Positions 23,384-30,882 of a stretch of DNA of 32,863 nt are shown piece after piece. Numbering within the stretch: position 1 is the first letter of the stretch; the number at the start of each line of letters is the position of its first letter. The notes below the pieces were generated by a model. It worked only from the letters and a program-made list of their open reading frames with translations, was not told where the DNA came from and did not search any database. The translations under genes and the position numbers were made by a program. The stretch is from JBOGEN01 sp050743265 (GTDB taxonomy: Bacteria > Actinomycetota > Actinomycetes > JBOGEN01), in the NCBI GenBank assembly GCA_050743265.1, contig JBOGEN010000145.1, positions 1-32,863 of the forward strand, in the 5' to 3' direction.

Positions 23384-23526
23384 TCGCACCCGAACAGATC
23401 GGGCACAACGACACCCAGGCTAGCGCACGGTGACCCTCCCCGACCGCCCCGTACCCGCGCGTACGCGTAGCCGTGCGACACCCGGGTACGAGGCCCACGA
23501 CGTCATCTCGACAGTGGAGGCCTTCG

Positions 23527-23811
23527 ATGATGCACAGGGCAGCGTTCCTCGCTGGTGCGGCCGTCGGGTACGTCGTGGGCACCCGCGCCGGCCGCGAGAG
23601 GTACGAGTCGATCAAGCGCGCCGCGGGGCGTGTGATGGGCAGCCCGCAGGTGCAGCACACCGCGAGCACGCTCGGCCACCAGGCAACCGGCCTCGCCGCC
23701 CACGCCGGCCGGGCCGTGACGGAGCGTGTCGGCGAGCGCGTACCGTTCGTCGGCCACCGGGCCGGCCAGGACGCGTACCCGGCGCCGAACGGGCACGGCG
23801 CCAACTCCTGA
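23527..23811 (+). CDS. Small YtxH-like membrane-anchored protein
   Basis: A 94-residue protein with one N-terminal hydrophobic segment (AAFLAGAAVGYVVGTRAG), then a basic, helical stretch (RERYESIKRAAGRVMGSPQVQ) and a hydrophilic Gly/Ala/His-rich tail. The GYVVGTRAGRERYE pattern recurs in small actinobacterial proteins annotated as YtxH-like or hypothetical; no function is known. ATG 23527 has GGAGG 7 bases upstream. A hairpin at 23833-23855 separates it from the convergent gene. Confidence 0.83.
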   Translation: MMHRAAFLAGAAVGYVVGTRAGRERYESIKRAAGRVMGSPQVQHTASTLGHQATGLAAHAGRAVTERVGERVPFVGHRAGQDAYPAPNGHGANS

Positions 23812-23832
23812 CCCCGCGCCACCCCTGACACC

Positions 23833-23855
23833 GCTCAAGCACCTGACGCTTGAGC
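23833..23855. terminator. Bidirectional hairpin between convergent genes
   Basis: GCTCAAGC and GCTTGAGC form a perfect 8-bp stem with a 7-base loop, between the YtxH-like gene (+) and the unknown gene (-), only 3 bases from the latter's stop. Confidence 0.65.
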
Positions 23856-23858
23856 AGC

Positions 23859-24383
23859 TCAGACGCCGAGCTGGCGGCGCACGTCCTCGAGCGCCGTCGC
23901 CGCCCGGTCCGCGACGTCGGGGTCGGACGGGTCGACGCCCTTGTCGAACGACATCGACCAGACGAGGTGGTCCTCGACCCCGGACGTTCCTGGCCGACGA
24001 CGGGCGATGAGGCGGACGCCCTTGCGCCCGTCCAGGCGGACGTGGTGGCTCACCACGACGGTCGAGGTCACCCGGTCGTGCACCGCGTCCGCGAGTCCTC
24101 CTGGCTCGGCGAGCGGGACATCACGAACCGGCGGGTCGGACCCCGGCGGTCCCGCGCCGCTCACGTGCAGGACGCCGTCACTCCAGGACGCCCGCGCGAT
24201 GGTCTCCCAGCCGAACCGCTCGTACCCCTGGCCGGCGGCGGGGAGGTACAGAGCGCGGTCGGTGGCGACGGCCCGGCCCCCGGCGTCCGTGGCCGCGACC
24301 GCGATCACGTACTCCCCCCGCGTCAGTCCGACGGCGGCACGCTCGGCCTTGGGCAGGCGTCGACGCCAGGGGAACAGCCGCAT
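23859..24383 (-). CDS. Conserved hypothetical protein
   Basis: A protein of about 174 residues of unknown function. It begins with a basic patch (MRLFPWRRRLPKAER), then strands such as EYVIAVAATDAGGRAVATDRALYLP and YERFGWETIARASWSDGVLHVSG. The C-terminal helix contains DPSDPDVADRAATALEDVRRQLGV. The pattern of short strands around a conserved Trp recalls PH-like folds of small actinobacterial proteins, but I cannot name the family. ATG 24383 was chosen because the basic start is typical; ATG 24413 adds ten residues. Neither has a good ribosome site. Confidence 0.8.
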   Translation of the reverse strand: MRLFPWRRRLPKAERAAVGLTRGEYVIAVAATDAGGRAVATDRALYLPAAGQGYERFGWETIARASWSDGVLHVSGAGPPGSDPPVRDVPLAEPGGLADAVHDRVTSTVVVSHHVRLDGRKGVRLIARRRPGTSGVEDHLVWSMSFDKGVDPSDPDVADRAATALEDVRRQLGV

Positions 24384-24448
24384 GCGAGAACCGTAACGCT
24401 CATGGACGTCCACGGGGCCACGGCCGTCGTCCGGCGGGACCCCCGGGA

Positions 24449-25621
24449 TCAGAGGTAGTCGCGAAGCTGCCGGGCGATCGTCGGGTGCCGCAGCTTGGCC
24501 AGCGTCTTGGCCTCGATCTGACGGACGCGCTCGCGCGTCACGCCGAAGACCTGGCCAACCTCCTCGAGCGTGTGCGGCTGGCCATCGGTGAGCCCGTAGC
24601 GCAGCTGGACGACCCGCTTCTCCCGCTCCCCCAGCCCGGCCAGCACCTGGTCGAGATGCTCCCGCAGCAGCAGGAAGGCTGCCGACTCGATAGGTGCGGC
24701 AGCCTCGGTGTCCTCGATCAGGTCCCCCAGCTCGGAGTCCTCGGCCTCACCGACGGGCGTGTGCAGGCTGACCGGTTCGAGCGCCAGCTTGCGCGCCTCG
24801 AGGACGCGGTCGGGGGTGATGTCCACCCGCTCGGCGACCTCCTCGGGAGTGGGTTCGCGTCCGAACTCCTGGAGCAGCTGACGCTGGATGCGGAGGATCT
24901 TGTTGATCGTCTCCACCATGTGGACGGGCACCCGGATGGTCCGGGCCTGGTCCGCGAGCGCGCGGGTGATCGCCTGGCGGATCCACCAGGTCGCGTACGT
25001 GGAGAACTTGTAGCCCTTGGTGTAGTCGAACTTCTCCACCGCGCGGATCAGGCCGAGGTTGCCCTCCTGGATCAGGTCGAGCAGGGGCATGCCGCGGCCC
25101 ACGTACCGCTTCGCGATGGAGACGACGAGGCGCAGGTTCGCCTCGATGAGGTGGAGCTTGGCCCGGTGGCCGTCTGCTGCGATGATCTCGAGCTCGCGGG
25201 CCAGCTCCGAGGACAGGCCGTCGGCCTTGGTGAGCTTCTCCTCGGCGAAGACCCCCGCCTCCACACGCTGGGCCAGGTCGACCTCCTGCGCCGCGGTGAG
25301 CAGCGGCACGCGCCCGATCTCGCGCAGGTACAGCCGCATCGGGTCGGTCAGGGAGGTCTGCAGGCGCGCCTCCGCGGCGGCGGTCTCCGCTGCCGCGGCC
25401 TCGGCCTCCGCCTCGTCGGCCAGGACGATCTCGACGCCGACGGCGGCGAGCTGGGTGGTCACCTCGTCCAGCGACGTGGGTGGGAGACCGGCCCGGGTGA
25501 GCTCATCGGCGAGGTCCTCGTCGGTGACGACACCGTGCTCGCGTCCGCGCTGCACGAGTGCGGACACAACGTCCGCGACGCTGGAGACCGTCTCCTGCGG
25601 TGCCGGTGCGGCTGAAGCCAC
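24449..25621 (-). CDS. Primary-type sigma-70 factor (RpoD/HrdB/SigB-like)
   Basis: A 390-residue sigma factor that directs RNA polymerase to -35/-10 promoters. An N-terminal region resembles sigma region 1.1 (VVSALVQRGREHGVVTDEDLADELTRAGL), followed by an Ala/Glu-rich linker. DPMRLYLREIGRVPLL is region 1.2. Region 2 is complete (ANLRLVVSIAKRYVGRGMPLLDLIQEGN, then KGYKFSTYATWWIRQAI), and region 3 follows. Region 4 has LRYGLTDGQPHTLEEVGQVFGVTRERVRQIEAKTLAKLRHP. It could be the housekeeping sigma or a group 2 relative; the short N-terminus leaves this open. GTG 25621 follows AAGGGGG by 5 bases; GTG 25627 lies too close. It follows dnaG. Confidence 0.92.
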   Translation of the reverse strand: MASAAPAPQETVSSVADVVSALVQRGREHGVVTDEDLADELTRAGLPPTSLDEVTTQLAAVGVEIVLADEAEAEAAAAETAAAEARLQTSLTDPMRLYLREIGRVPLLTAAQEVDLAQRVEAGVFAEEKLTKADGLSSELARELEIIAADGHRAKLHLIEANLRLVVSIAKRYVGRGMPLLDLIQEGNLGLIRAVEKFDYTKGYKFSTYATWWIRQAITRALADQARTIRVPVHMVETINKILRIQRQLLQEFGREPTPEEVAERVDITPDRVLEARKLALEPVSLHTPVGEAEDSELGDLIEDTEAAAPIESAAFLLLREHLDQVLAGLGEREKRVVQLRYGLTDGQPHTLEEVGQVFGVTRERVRQIEAKTLAKLRHPTIARQLRDYL

Positions 25622-25699
25622 AGCCACCCCCTTGTCCGATCCGGGTCCGTCCAGTGTGCTCCGGGGAGGGGAACCACACCGCGACAACGGCCAAACCGC

Positions 25700-25731
25700 C
25701 CCGGATGGGCGGGTGAGATGACCCGGATGGG
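25700..25731 (-). promoter_or_regulatory. Two direct CCCGGATGGG repeats upstream of the sigma gene
   Basis: CCCGGATGGG occurs at 25700-25709 and 25722-25731, exactly 22 bases apart, about two DNA turns. They fill the start of the gap between the dnaG stop and the sigma gene. A protein bound here would contact one face of the helix, so an activator or repressor site for the sigma gene is possible. Confidence 0.4.
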
Positions 25732-25734
25732 TGA

Positions 25735-27585
25735 TTACAGAGCGCCGATCGCCTGCTCCCGAAGGGCCCGTCGGTGCTGCTCGAGCGTCACGAGCTCGCC
25801 GAACAGCCGGTTGTAGTCGTCCGCCGCCTCGACCGGGTTGAGCCTCTGCAGACGGGACTTGACCTCGGTGATGCGCCGGGTCGCAGCGAGCTCCCTGGCC
25901 CGGGCGAGGACGGCCTCCACGTAGCGGGCGTCCGTCTCGCCGTCGCTGCGCAGGGGCTCGACCGTGAGCTCGGTGATCACCGTCCGGACGGTGTCGTCGG
26001 TGGCCGCGTCCAGGACCTGCCCGACCCAGCCGTGTCCCCCGGCCGCGGGCGTGCCCACGCCGCCCGCAGCCCGTACGGCGGCGTGCACGGCGGCGTGGGC
26101 CGGGGCCGTGAACACGTCCGCGTCGAGCGCGTCGAACATCGGCCCGGCCAGGGCGGGACGCTGCAGCGCGATCTTGAGCGCCTCCCGCTCCACCTGCTGG
26201 ACAGGGTCGGACGAGTCCGGCCGGCGCATGGCCGCGTCAGGCCGCCCCGCCATGCCCCGGCCGCTGGCGCGTACCCGCCGGACGATCTCCATCGGGTCGG
26301 GCACTCCCACCCATCCGGCGAGCTGGCGGGCGTAGTCGTCGCGCAGCGCGACGTCGCGGATCCGCGCGACGAGGGGCACGGTCGCCTCCAGGGCATGGGC
26401 CCTGCCCTCCGGGATGTCGAGGTCGTGCCGTTGCAGCGTCGTCCGGATGGCGAACTCGAACAGGGGTACGCGGGTGGCGACCAGGTCCCGTACGGCAGCG
26501 TCGCCCTTCTGCTGGCGCAGGTCGCACGGGTCGAGCCCATCCGGCTGGACGGCGACGAAGGTCTGGGTGACGAACCGCTGGTCGTCGGAGAAGGCCCGCA
26601 TCGCCGCCTTCTGGCCTGCCGCGTCCCCGTCGAACGTGAAGACGACCTCGCCGGTGAACTCGTTCTGGTCCATGAGCAGGCGACGCAGGATGCGGATGTG
26701 GTCCTCACCGAACGCGGTACCGCAGGTGGCCACCGCGGTCGGGACGCCGGAGAGGTGCGCCGCCATGACATCGGTGTAGCCCTCGACGAGCACGGCCTGC
26801 TGGCGGCGGGCGATCTCACGCTTGGCCAGGTCGAGCCCGTACAGGATGTGGCTCTTCTTGTAGATCGGCGTCTCGGGCGTGTTGACATACTTGGCGTCGA
26901 TCCGGTCGTCGTCGTGCAGCCGACGGGCGCCGAACCCGATCACGTCGCCGGTGATGTCGCGGATCGGCCACAGCAGCCGCCCGAGGAACCTGTCGATCGG
27001 CCCGCGGCGGCCCTCGCGGGCCAGCCCGCCGACGGTGAGCTCGCGGTCGGTGAACCCCCGCCCCCGCAGGTGGACGACGAGCGCGTCCCAGGACCGTGGC
27101 GCGTAGCCGACGCCGAAGTGGGCGGCGGCCTCACGGTCGAAGCCGCGCTCACTCAGGAACTGCCGCGCCGTCTGCGCGTCGGGGGTGGGGAGCTGTTCGG
27201 CGTAGAACTCGGCGGCTGCCTTGTGCGCCTCGACGAGGCGGGTGCGCTGGCCTTGCTGCTGGCGGGGCGCCGCACCCCCCTCCTCGTACCGGAGCTCTAC
27301 GCCGGTGGCCTGGGCCAGCCGCTCGACCGACTCGGCGAACGAGAGGTGCTCCACGTTCATCACGAACGTGATGACGTCGCCACCTGCCCCGCAGCCGAAA
27401 CAGTGGAAGAAGTTTCTCGTGGGGGCGACGTGGAAGGACGGTGTGCGCTCGTCGTGGAACGGGCAGAGGCCCTTGAGCTCGCCCCCGCCGGCGTTGCGGA
27501 GCGCGACGTGCTCGCCGACGATCTCCGCGATGTGCGCGCGTTCGCGCACCAGAGCGATGTCCTCATCGCGAATCCGTCCAGCCAC
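25735..27585 (-). CDS. dnaG: DNA primase
   Basis: A 616-residue primase that makes RNA primers for DNA replication. Residues 1-~100 hold the CHC2 zinc finger (C41, H44, C62, C65 in CPFHDERTPSF...FHCFGCGAGGDV). The catalytic core has the DnaG motif FGARRL and Toprim acidic residues in LVEGYTDVMAAH and FTFDGDAAGQKAA. The C-terminal ~150 residues are the helicase-binding region. GTG 27585 begins MAGRIRDEDIALVRERA, the conserved start; no ribosome site precedes it, but TACACT lies 6 bases upstream. Confidence 0.97.
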   Translation of the reverse strand: MAGRIRDEDIALVRERAHIAEIVGEHVALRNAGGGELKGLCPFHDERTPSFHVAPTRNFFHCFGCGAGGDVITFVMNVEHLSFAESVERLAQATGVELRYEEGGAAPRQQQGQRTRLVEAHKAAAEFYAEQLPTPDAQTARQFLSERGFDREAAAHFGVGYAPRSWDALVVHLRGRGFTDRELTVGGLAREGRRGPIDRFLGRLLWPIRDITGDVIGFGARRLHDDDRIDAKYVNTPETPIYKKSHILYGLDLAKREIARRQQAVLVEGYTDVMAAHLSGVPTAVATCGTAFGEDHIRILRRLLMDQNEFTGEVVFTFDGDAAGQKAAMRAFSDDQRFVTQTFVAVQPDGLDPCDLRQQKGDAAVRDLVATRVPLFEFAIRTTLQRHDLDIPEGRAHALEATVPLVARIRDVALRDDYARQLAGWVGVPDPMEIVRRVRASGRGMAGRPDAAMRRPDSSDPVQQVEREALKIALQRPALAGPMFDALDADVFTAPAHAAVHAAVRAAGGVGTPAAGGHGWVGQVLDAATDDTVRTVITELTVEPLRSDGETDARYVEAVLARARELAATRRITEVKSRLQRLNPVEAADDYNRLFGELVTLEQHRRALREQAIGAL

Positions 27586-27597
27586 CCGGCGAGTGTA
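27585..27597 (-). promoter_or_regulatory. Possible -10 element for leaderless dnaG transcript
   Basis: TACACT (27592-27597, minus strand) ends 6 bases before the dnaG GTG, the distance expected if transcription starts at the start codon. The 105-base gap upstream supports a separate promoter. No clear -35 is visible. Confidence 0.45.
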
Positions 27598-27690
27598 CGT
27601 GCGAGAGGGCCCTCCACCGGCCGGCCCACACGGGTCGAGCGGGCGTCAGTCCGGCGTTGTGGGGGCCCGGCGGTGGGGTCAGACGGTGGG

Positions 27691-28923
27691 TCAGGCGGTG
27701 AGGTCCGCGAGTGGCGAGGACGTGTCCGCGAGGCGCTCCGGGTCCATCTGCCTGCCGGAGAGGATCATGGCCTGGATCGGCGCGGTCACGTCCCACACGT
27801 TGACGTTCATGCCGGCCCGCACGCGCCCCTCCTGCAGCCAGAACGCGACGAACTCCCGCTTGGCCGCGTCGCCGCGGTAGACGATCTGGTCGTACGAACC
27901 GCGCGGCGCCCAACCGGAGTACTCCATACCCAGGTCGAACTGGTCGGAGAAGAAGTACGGCACCCGGTCGTACACGACGTCCTGTCCGAGCATCGAGCGT
28001 GCCGCCACGGGACCGCCGTTCAGCGCGTTCGCCCAGTGCTCGACCCGGATCCGCTCGCCGAAGACGGGGTGGAAGGCGTTGGCGACGTCACCCGCCGCGT
28101 AGACGTCCGGGTCGTCGGTCCGCAGCGCGGCGTCCACGAGCACCCCGTGGTCGACCGCGAGGCCGGCCGCCTCGGCGATCTCGGTGTTCGGGCGGATGCC
28201 CACCCCCACGACGACGATGTCGGCCGGCACCGCGTCGCCACTGCTGGTCACGACCTCGGTGACGCGCCCGCCGCTGGTACGCAGCGCGCCGACCCCCTCC
28301 CCGAGCCGCAGGACGACCCCATGGTCACGCTGCACGGTCGCGAACACCTCGCCCAGCTCGGGGCCGAGCACCTGGTGCAGCGGCGTGGGCTGGGGCTCGA
28401 CGACCGTCACCTCCGCGCCGTACGTGCGGGCCGCGGCAGCCGTCTCCAGCCCGATCCAGCCGGCGCCCACGACGACCACGTGGCCGCCCCCGGACACGGC
28501 CTCCCGCAGCCGCTCGGAGTCGCCGACCGTCCGGAGGGTCATCACGTTCGGCGCGTCGCTGCCGGTCATCCGCAGTCGCAACGGGGACGACCCGGTGGCC
28601 AGCAGGAGCTTGTCGTACCGCTCGCGGGACCCGTCCGAGAGCATCACCTCGTGCGCCTCTCGGTCGAGCGCGGTCACGCGAGTGCCGAGGAGCAGGTCGA
28701 CGTCGTGCTCGGCGTACCACTCCTCGGCGTGGACGAAGATCGACTCCCGGTCGGCCGACCCGGCCAGGTACTGCTTGGACAAGGGCGGACGCTCGTAGGG
28801 GCGTTCCGCCTCTTCCCCGACGAGCAGGATGCGGCCGGTGAAGGCCTCCTCACGCAGCGTCTCCGCCGCCTTGGCACCGGCGAGGCTCGCCCCCGCGATC
28901 ACGAAGGTCTGCAGATCATTCAT
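27691..28923 (-). CDS. FAD-dependent NAD(P)H oxidoreductase (ferredoxin/rubredoxin reductase type)
   Basis: A 410-residue flavoprotein that passes electrons between NAD(P)H and a small iron-sulfur partner. The FAD-binding Rossmann start is VIAGASLAGAKAAETLR. The NAD(P) site is VVVVGAGWIGLETAAAARTYGAEVTVVE, the second FAD motif is DVYAAGDVAN, and a C-terminal reductase domain follows. RPYERPPLSKQYL is typical of oxygenase-coupled ferredoxin reductases. No ferredoxin or oxygenase gene lies nearby, so its partner is unknown. ATG 28923 has AAGGGG 7 bases upstream. It sits 34 bases after dgt, probably in one transcript. Confidence 0.92.
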   Translation of the reverse strand: MNDLQTFVIAGASLAGAKAAETLREEAFTGRILLVGEEAERPYERPPLSKQYLAGSADRESIFVHAEEWYAEHDVDLLLGTRVTALDREAHEVMLSDGSRERYDKLLLATGSSPLRLRMTGSDAPNVMTLRTVGDSERLREAVSGGGHVVVVGAGWIGLETAAAARTYGAEVTVVEPQPTPLHQVLGPELGEVFATVQRDHGVVLRLGEGVGALRTSGGRVTEVVTSSGDAVPADIVVVGVGIRPNTEIAEAAGLAVDHGVLVDAALRTDDPDVYAAGDVANAFHPVFGERIRVEHWANALNGGPVAARSMLGQDVVYDRVPYFFSDQFDLGMEYSGWAPRGSYDQIVYRGDAAKREFVAFWLQEGRVRAGMNVNVWDVTAPIQAMILSGRQMDPERLADTSSPLADLTA

Positions 28924-28957
28924 GACGTACCCCTTCCCTCACGCGAGTCTTTCAGCC

Positions 28958-30211
28958 TCATCGGGCGGTGTCGCCGTCGCCTCCGGTCAGCCGCGCGTGC
29001 CAGACCTCGGCGGACGGGTCGGTCAGCGACGCCACCTGGTCGACCACCACCCTCAGCCGGGCCGCATCGTCTGCCGCGTCGGCGAACGCGGGCGCGAACA
29101 CCGGGTCGAGGCAGCCCGGCGCCTGGGCGAGCAGCGCCTCGGCCAGCTCTGCCACCAGGGTGCGCTGCCGCCGCTGCAGCTCGGCAACCCCCTCCCGGGC
29201 CATCACGTACCGGGCGGTGACCCCCTTGAGCACGGCGCACTCCAGCACCGTCCCCTCCGGGACGACCAGGTCGGCGTCGTAGCGGGCCAGCGGGCCGTCG
29301 CCGAACTCGGCCCGCGTCGCCATCTGCGCGGCGCCGCAGAAGCGGCCGATGAGCTGGCTGGTCGCGTTCTTCAGCGCGGCGAGCGCCCGGTGCGACCGGT
29401 CGTACGCGCTCGGCCAGTACGACAGGGACAGCAGGCGCTCCAGGGCCTGCTCCAGTGCGGCGGCGCTCGCCTGCGGGGCGTACCGCGTTCGGGTCTCCTC
29501 GAGCAGTGCCGAGCTCTCGTCCGGGTCCCGCAGCCGGGCCGGGGACAGATGGCCGCTGTGCAGGGCGTCCTCGAGGTCGTGGACGGAGTAGGCCACGTCG
29601 TCCGCCCAGTCCATGACCTGGGCCTCCAGACAGCGCCGCGCGTCCGGTGCGCCGGCCCGCGCCCATGCGAGCACGTCCAGGTCGTCCTCGTACACGCCGT
29701 ACTTGCGCCCGCCCGCAGAGCGTGGGTCCTCGCGCGGCCACGGGTACTTGGTGGCGGCGTCGAGCGTGGCCCGGGTGAGGTTGAGGCCCACGCTGCGGCC
29801 GTCGGCCGCGAACGCCTTCGCCTCGAGGCGGGTGAGGATGCGCAGGGACTGCGCGTTGCCCTCGAAGCCGCCGCATCCCGCCGCGACCTCATCCAGCGCT
29901 GTCTCCCCGTTGTGGCCGAAAGGCGGGTGGCCCAGGTCGTGGGCGAGGCAGGCCGTCTCGACGAGGTCGGGGTCGCATCCGAGGAACTCCCCCAGCTCGC
30001 GACCCACCTGCGCGCACTCGAGCGAGTGGGTGAGCCGCGTACGCGGGAAGTCGCTCTCGTGCGGGACGACCACCTGTGTCGTCGCGGCCAGCCGGCGCAG
30101 CCCCGCCGAGTGCAGCACCCGGGCACGGTCGCGGGCGAACGCCGTACGCTCCGCGGCCTTGCCGTGCTCGTCGACCCAGCGCGCGAGGTCCCGCTCCGCG
30201 TACCCCCCCAC
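28958..30211 (-). CDS. dgt: Deoxyguanosinetriphosphate triphosphohydrolase-like protein
   Basis: A 417-residue HD-domain hydrolase that converts dNTPs to deoxynucleosides and triphosphate, limiting dNTP pools. The HD metal residues are visible in TRLTHSLECAQVGREL and CLAHDLGHPPFGHNGE, with a later Asp in VMDWADDVAYSVHDLEDAL. GRKYGVYEDD is common in this family. GTG 30211 has GAGGGGG 7 bases upstream. Standing near dnaG is usual in actinobacteria (M. tuberculosis Rv2344c-Rv2343c), although here an oxidoreductase gene separates them. Confidence 0.95.
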   Translation of the reverse strand: MGGYAERDLARWVDEHGKAAERTAFARDRARVLHSAGLRRLAATTQVVVPHESDFPRTRLTHSLECAQVGRELGEFLGCDPDLVETACLAHDLGHPPFGHNGETALDEVAAGCGGFEGNAQSLRILTRLEAKAFAADGRSVGLNLTRATLDAATKYPWPREDPRSAGGRKYGVYEDDLDVLAWARAGAPDARRCLEAQVMDWADDVAYSVHDLEDALHSGHLSPARLRDPDESSALLEETRTRYAPQASAAALEQALERLLSLSYWPSAYDRSHRALAALKNATSQLIGRFCGAAQMATRAEFGDGPLARYDADLVVPEGTVLECAVLKGVTARYVMAREGVAELQRRQRTLVAELAEALLAQAPGCLDPVFAPAFADAADDAARLRVVVDQVASLTDPSAEVWHARLTGGDGDTAR

Positions 30212-30246
30212 GGGTCCACCCCCTCGGGTCGTCGTGCGCGCTCAGG

Positions 30247-30882
30247 CTAGATCGCGTTGGGCCCCTGCTGCTCGCTGCTCGCGCCGAAGACCTCGTAGTA
30301 CAGCAGCGCCAGGGTCTCGCGCACGATGTAGCGGACCTCGGTCGACCGGGTGCGCACCGCGGGGCCGCTGCGGGCGGGAGACGTCGCCGCCTCCATGCCG
30401 AGGTCGCCGGCCATCGTGCGCGCCCGCAGCGAGTGCCACGGGTCGGTGACGATGACGACCTTCGTCCAGTCCCGTGTCTCCAGCGCACCGTCCACGGCCG
30501 TGAGGCTCTGCAGGGTGTCCCCGCCCTCCTGGACCGCGATCACCCGGTTCGAGGGGACGTCGCGCTCCACCAGCCACTGCTTGCCCGCGGCCGCCTCGGT
30601 GAAGCGGTCACCGGGGAGCGAGCCACCCACTGTGACGACGTACGGGGCCACGTCCTCGCGGTAGAGCCCCAGCGCGTGCCCGAGACGCGCGGAGAAGACC
30701 CGGGACGGGCGGCCGTCGTACTGGCTCGCGCCGAGCACGACGATCGCCTGGGAGGCCGGGCGGTCGTCATGCCGGGCGACCCACCAGACCCGACCCGCGA
30801 CGAACGCCACGACGATGAACGACAGGACGAGCACCCACGAGACGAGGCGCCACACGAGACGGATGAGACTCGACCGTGTCAC
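30247..30882 (-). CDS. SanA/YdcF-like DUF218 membrane-anchored protein
   Basis: A 211-residue protein with an N-terminal membrane anchor (LVWRLVSWVLVLSFIVVAFVAG), then a DUF218 domain. Signatures are AIVVLGASQYDGRPS, VTVGGSLPGDRFTEAAAGKQWLVERDVP, QEGGDTLQSLTAV, and VVIVTDPWHSLRARTMA. Related proteins (SanA, YdcF, ElyC) affect cell-envelope integrity in E. coli; the reaction is not known. GTG 30882 overlaps the ppdK stop as GTGA, so it is translated after that gene. It lies 35 bases before dgt. Confidence 0.9.
   Translation of the reverse strand: MTRSSLIRLVWRLVSWVLVLSFIVVAFVAGRVWWVARHDDRPASQAIVVLGASQYDGRPSRVFSARLGHALGLYREDVAPYVVTVGGSLPGDRFTEAAAGKQWLVERDVPSNRVIAVQEGGDTLQSLTAVDGALETRDWTKVVIVTDPWHSLRARTMAGDLGMEAATSPARSGPAVRTRSTEVRYIVRETLALLYYEVFGASSEQQGPNAI

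Noticed and set aside
25774..29220. A 1148-codon plus-strand frame across dnaG, the oxidoreductase and dgt
   Set aside because: It lies antisense to three well-supported genes and reads as low-complexity Arg/Gly/Val/Asp sequence.
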